In this document: piece after piece, positions 59,208 through 64,000 of the stretch | Layout: every line of letters starts with the position of its first letter | How positions within the stretch are numbered: the stretch's first letter is position 1 | Program-made: the position numbers and the translations under genes | The notes under the pieces: generated by a model | What the model saw: the letters and a program-made list of their open reading frames with translations, nothing else | Database searches by the model: none | Told to the model about the DNA's origin: nothing | Assembly (NCBI RefSeq): GCF_910592395.1 | Contig: NC_088312.1 | Location: 12,400,001 to 12,464,000, forward strand | Direction of reading: 5' to 3' | From: Lineus longissimus | Taxonomy: Eukaryota; Nemertea; Pilidiophora; Heteronemertea; Lineidae | DNA: 64,000 nt

Positions 59208-62200
59208 ATGGCTCCCTCCCAGGCCGGGGTCGAGCACGAAACAATATGGACCAACATGAGGACCATACTGATTCAGCAAATCCACAAACCACACCTCGAC
59301 GCATTCCTTAACTTTTTAAAAGAGGATCTCAAGATGTCTGATATAGAAGACTCGGTCCTCAAGAAAAGTGCCAACACCAGCAACGCGGCAGCACTCTTCT
59401 GGCAGCAGAAACGGAACCTGATGGACTACTTGGAAGAGCGACACTCAAAAGATGGCATTTTCGAATTTCTATTAAACTGGACAAAAAAGGTCCAGATGAA
59501 TTTGAGGCTGGACGGCCATTCTGTTTGTCTGGAGGATCACCTTATGCGCATTCAATGGGATTGGAAGTTTGCGCGGAATAAAGCGAGGAGGGAAGGTCAT
59601 CTGGACGAGGGAGAATTCGTGGGGAGGGAGGAGGCACTGAGGAAAGTGAGGGAGATGCTGAGGAGGGAAACAGATATGATATCAGGTAAGGAAAATTCTC
59701 AATGCCGTGATCCCGTGAACCTCTTCTTCGACTATAATTGTAAGCAGGCTGGATATGCAGTAGATAATGGCCATGGACACAACTTACAGACCTGCATCAT
59801 TGTCTCCCAAATCGAAATTGAGCTTGTCATCCGAAGACAAAAACTCGGCTTCTGCCTTTTTGCCAGTGCAGTCGACATTCTTTACCGCCAAAAGTTGGAG
59901 TAGTTCGACGAACTACGACTAGGATCGTCCTTCTCACTGAGGTCTGAGAGCAACCCTAACTTGGCAGTGCCGCGCACAAGGTGTAAGGCAATTGGGGACC
60001 GGTCTTTCTATAAATCAGCTCCAGATTTCTGGAACAATCTTCCCCCAAACTTCAGGATAGCAGAGAGTTTGCTCGCCTTTAAGAAACTTCGTACACACCT
60101 TTTCAAACCGTCTGTTCAATGCACCTAGGAGTCTTAGAGTAATTCTTATTATTTGGGCGCTATACAAATTTACTGATTGATTGATTGATTAATTGATTGA
60201 TTGATTGATTTGACACAGCCTTTCGCTTAAACCATGATTGAAATGTCTTCATTCCAGGCGTGTTCATCTGCGGGATGTACGGCTGTGGAAAGACAACCCT
60301 GGCCAGTGAAGCTGCTAAGAAGGGCCTGAATAAGGTGTTTGACAGATGCTTCATAGATCTCAAGTGCGTATTTTATCGATTTTTTTATTCCATTACTCAA
60401 CAGTGTGGCGATTCGGACAGTGCCAGCAAATCACTGTCCACTATTGTTACCAAAGCGGCTAGCAGATGACAGCAAACAAAATTGAAATCACATGCAGATT
60501 CAACCGCGAATATTTCCTGTTGTATGGCACGCGACGTGGATTTGCTGGTTGCTATTTCCATATGATAGCTCGAACACATATGTTAATATGTCTATATTGA
60601 TGAAGCTGTCCTGAATTAGCAGTGAAACCAGTGTTTTTGCAGCCCCACGCCCAATTAAGGGTACAAATTGCGCTTATGTCTACCATGTCTGCCTAAGTTG
60701 TGATTATCATAGCACGTGCTACCTTGGATAGTATGTACAGCAGAATAGAAAGAAGTGATAACAAGCACTTAGCTCAAAGTGTTTCATAACGTGACTTAAA
60801 ATGCAGTTTATAGGAGGCAGACTGTCCGCTATGGTTACATGTGGACACTGTCATGACTGTCCGCTGTGTATGGTGTAACCATAGCGTACAGACATAACCA
60901 TAGCGGACAATCTACCGTATCTTTTTACATTTTAAGTCACTTTATAGAACATTTTGAGCCAAGCGCTTGTTATCACATCTTCCTACCGGTATTCTGCTGT
61001 ACAAGCTGCACAAAACAGCCCGTGCAATAATCTCGACAACTTAGGCAATTATATGGTGAAAATAAGCACGAATTGTGCCGTTATTTGGCATAGAGCTAAT
61101 CTACTTATTCAGGACAGCTTCATCAATATAAACCTATTAACAGATGTGTTTAAGCTATCATCAAGAAATACCTATGAAATACCAATCAGCAAATCCACGT
61201 CGAGTGCCATATAACATGAATTATCCGTGTTTGAATCTGCCGGTGCTATCAGTTTCTTTGCTGTCGTCTCTGCTGGTGCTTTGGTAACCATAGGGGACAG
61301 AGTCTTGCTGATACTGTCCGAATCCACACACTTAGTTACTTTTAAAAGTTAATTGCCTTTCCAATGATTTTGTACTTCGCAACTTTCGCGTCACTCGTGA
61401 CTTGGGACGAGCTATAGGAAAGTCAATGCAATGACACAACAACTTTCCTACATAGTTCTCAAATGCAGCTTTCAATCAGTGCTTTGAGCGTCGAGAAAAG
61501 TTATCATAAAACCTCATATTAATGATTGCTCGAACAGCCGACGAACACTGCGTAGTGACAATTTGGCCACGGTTTTCCCTTCTTTGAGGTACGCCTCTAA
61601 TGGGAATCAACGGTGACTTTGTTTCGAAACGATATGTTGCGTTTCAGAGGTATCAAAACAGTAGACGAGCTCTTCTACAAACTGAAGCGGAAATTGGGGA
61701 TGAAGACGATTGGTGGCGAAGGGGTCAATTGGTCACAGGTCATGGATCGACTTAAGAACTATGATACAAATGGTAGGTAAACCCAATGGCCTGGTTGTTC
61801 AAACCAGTTTCGTCACTAACGCTGGCGCTTACTTAAAGAAAACCTATAAAAATGGGGAGTTTTGAACGGCCCGGTTGAAACCTAAGGCGGGAATAAGCTT
61901 CCATCGATAAATGTTAGTAGTTTCGAGTTCCCCTCAGGTAGTTGATTATGCAGCGAATGAGCTGCATCAGAAGTAATTACCAATTTAGTTATTTCCACCA
62001 CTTTCAGCTGGTCTAAATAAAGACTTGTGCCACGACTGGATCTCACTTGCGTTATTTCCTTCAGTTAAGCCCTAAGTGACCAATACAAGGAATGATGGTA
62101 AACCCAGGCATTACATTTCCATGTCAGCTCAAGAAATTCAGTTGAGGCCTATTTCCGCATGATCGTTTTATGTCTATCATGCACAAGTTCATTTTTTTGT

Positions 62201-63227
62201 GAGCATCGTGACGTAAAATACCAAAGGCCTTGTGCGAGATACGCTTCGTAAAACATTTATGTGGAGATGCACACTGACATCGAGCTTTTTTCAGATCTGC
62301 TAATTTTTTTTGATGGCGTGGAACAACTGCTAGAACCAAAGGGACAAGATAAGGATTTCGAGGCCAACTCGACCTGTGAGGAGATGATCAATGTTCTCGT
62401 TGACATCATCAATATTCCAAACAGCAGGGTAAGTGACAGAAACTCCGTCGGTTTTCACCCAAAATAAGAATGTGATTCAAACTGAAATGCAGCAAGTTGC
62501 CATTGCAGCATGGGGAAAGGATGCTTTTACACTCTTGACAGTACCCGAGACCTTTATGTGAGCATGCTCTCATTTGGAAGCAAATTCTGCAACTCCAGCA
62601 CGGATGTCATGTCCCACCGAAATCAGCACGGGTCTCAAACTCGCACAATGCCGAAATTTGAAAATTTCGGATATTATATTACGATGTGTGATGTACCCTT
62701 GCTAGGAGAACTTGCCATAAATTTTTTATCGAACACGAGTCATTCAAAGGAGAGATTTCACACTTTTTAGGTTTCCACTTCTGGCCCCCTGGTGGCAAAG
62801 TCAAGAATTAGATCGGACCGAAATTCATTGTCAGGGGTCACCTGACCTGGGGGTCCTGTGTACAAAGTTTCAAGTTCTAGCTCTAGCGGTTAAGAAACGT
62901 GCCACTGTTTTTGAAACAGGATACAGACAACACAGTGGTGTTGTATAGACTCCTCTACGGTAAGACAAAAACCACGAGCTGGAACTAGAACGCATTTGCA
63001 ATAACTTATCAGTACAGTTTACAACTTTCTTACCGAGCCCATCTTTTGAATAGGTCAAGCTCATTTTGACTTCACAACTGGACATCTGGGCTGACGACAT
63101 CCACCAGCGCTACCCACCCACCGTCTACGAACATATCAAAACATTGAGGCGTTCCTTGGAGATCTATCGCCTGGCAAACTTCAGCCATATTGAATGTCAG
63201 ATGCTGATAAAGAGAGTAGCTCCTGAG
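59208..63227 (+). CDS. Paralogue of the NB-ARC gene, exons 1-5 (runs off window)
   Basis: Exons 59208-59685, 60258-60363, 61648-61772, 62295-62428, 63054-63227 match exons 1-5 of the 18.9-kb gene with the same splice sites and phases. The encoded part covers the death-fold-like region, FVGREEAL, Walker A GMYGCGKTTLA, the Walker B-like strand and KLILTSQ. Differences include an in-frame 15-bp deletion in exon 4 that removes five residues (DEGFN) in the loop after the Walker B strand, six residue changes in exon 1 between about codons 92 and 126, and single changes in exons 3, 4 and 5. No stop or frameshift is seen, so it may be functional. Exon 6 would be expected just beyond 64000. Confidence 0.85.
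59904..60212 (+). mobile_element. LINE tail in intron 1 of the paralogue
   Basis: Duplicate of 19615-19923 including the (TGAT)n tail, inherited with the segmental duplication. Confidence 0.8.
60397..61336. repeat. Palindrome in intron 2 of the paralogue
   Basis: Duplicate of 20108-21047. Arms keep the same pairing with a few substitutions and short indels (for example two extra bases in GCTTATGTCTACC). Confidence 0.8.
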
Positions 63228-63569
63228 GTTAGTGTTTACGTGTATATGAGGCGCGCGGCCAGGGTATTGTCATAAAAACCTTGTGCATTGTGTGTGAATT
63301 CAGTACACATAGTTTTAAGGCTAAACATTACAATTTAAATTTATCAATCAGTATTGAATTCCTCAGACATCATATAATGAGCTATTATTGATTAAGGTTT
63401 TAAAAATATTACAGACTTCGGAGTTGAGATATGGGACATTCCATAAAGTCAAGGAATTGTCGCAATTTTGGCCTCCCATAGGAGAAATCTACACAATTCT
63501 AAACTGGACACTGAGACCACGAATATAAAAAATCTATCAATATTTGCCTGGATCATATTCCAGTATGCT

Positions 63570-63778
63570 GTGTCATTTCAGGGGTGACACTGCGCCCCAG
63601 GCCTCGTAAACTTGGTAGTTAGCAGAAAGAAACTAACTCACTAAATGTCAAGCATGTATAGCATGTGCTATATTTTGTCCAGCCTTTTTAACATACTTCA
63701 AAGTAGTGATTCATACTACAGACAGGCGGCAGCACCGTACCGCCAGGGGAATAGGGGCCCTCTCAGAGGTACAATACA
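63570..63778. mobile_element. 209-bp insertion in copy 2
   Basis: Present in intron 5 of the paralogue and absent from copy 1. Flanked by TATGCT on both sides (63564-63569, 63779-63784). Begins GTGTCATTTCAGGGGTGAC and ends GAGGTACAATACA. No long TIR and no coding; a short interspersed element of unknown class. Confidence 0.7.
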
Positions 63779-64000
63779 TATGCTCTCCAGATCTAGAAAA
63801 ATGCAAATAGCACTCCACTTGGTCAAACTTGGCCTGACAGGTGGCCTTCAAACAGGACACACTCGTTTTTTTAGGAACTATGGTTCGGAACTGCCTGGCG
63901 GATTAATACATGACCCTGCCCTGCATTATATACCAATCGCAACTTTTGTGAAATCAGAATTGTTTTTGGATGTTTTAGGCATTACACCCTGTATTATTCT

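Larger units (their letters stand above)
40515..64000 (+). repeat. Segmental duplication, copy 2 (interrupted)
   Basis: Head-to-tail partner of 15286-28243, interrupted by elements at 41227-42803, 42927-50202, 51133-52205, about 52294-58228 and 63570-63778, each absent from copy 1. It lacks MITE A, one of the ~220-bp tandem units and the 4.8-kb BEL block. The upstream edge is sharp: CGGACATTACACAAATTTG against CATAAATTACACAAATTTG. Copy 2 runs out of the window. Confidence 0.9.

Overview
This window is eukaryotic and almost certainly comes from a marine invertebrate animal. The genes carry spliceosomal introns with clean GT/AG borders. The mobile elements (pogo-like, XPG/Cys8 long-TIR elements, BEL/Pao, DIRS-type, CR1/L2-like tails, TTAA MITEs) are a typical invertebrate mix. 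The central host gene is a STAND ATPase (death-fold-like, NB-ARC, winged helix, TPR) of the APAF1/NLR-like kind. I cannot name the species from sequence alone.

Layout. 1-1.35 kb: AT-rich DNA and a minisatellite. 1.35-4.5 kb: an apparently intact pogo-like transposon with a four-exon transposase on the minus strand. 4.5-7.8 kb: a decayed DNA transposon with ~430-bp terminal inverted repeats and an XPG/PIN-like plus Cys8 reading frame. 10.2-13.4 kb: a four-exon EF-hand gene whose first intron holds seven near-identical 147-bp repeats. 13.9-14.7 kb: a TIR element. 15.3-28.2 kb: first copy of a segmental duplication. 18.9-34.6 kb: complete nine-exon gene for a ~1273-residue death-fold/NB-ARC/TPR protein. 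Its introns hold a LINE tail, a ~940-bp palindrome, a young truncated BEL/Pao element and several MITEs. 35.7-39.4 kb: a second, broken XPG-like transposon gene on the minus strand. 40.5-64 kb: second copy of the duplication, containing a partial paralogue of the NB-ARC gene (first five exons; the rest lies beyond the window).

The two copies are head to tail and can be read against each other. Each supplies empty sites for elements inserted in the other: a foldback element at 41.2-42.8 kb, a 7.3-kb DIRS-type retrotransposon at 42.9-50.2 kb, a second foldback at 51.1-52.2 kb, a 5.9-kb nested complex at 52.3-58.2 kb, a 209-bp element at 63.6 kb, and the 4.8-kb BEL-containing block present only in copy 1.

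The most unusual observations are these. (1) A BEL/Pao copy has a 39-nt 3' half of tRNA-His, including the untemplated CCA, fused directly to pol. (2) Three foldback elements share TIRs beginning TATGRG and make 6-bp target duplications. (3) The two NB-ARC paralogues differ in exon 1 by six amino-acid changes clustered in ~35 codons, with no silent change seen. (4) Hairpin-dense repeats lie near the 5' end of the DIRS-type element.

Splice structures were worked out by hand from splice motifs and phase. Every stated multi-exon gene gives an uninterrupted frame, which is the main support for the models.
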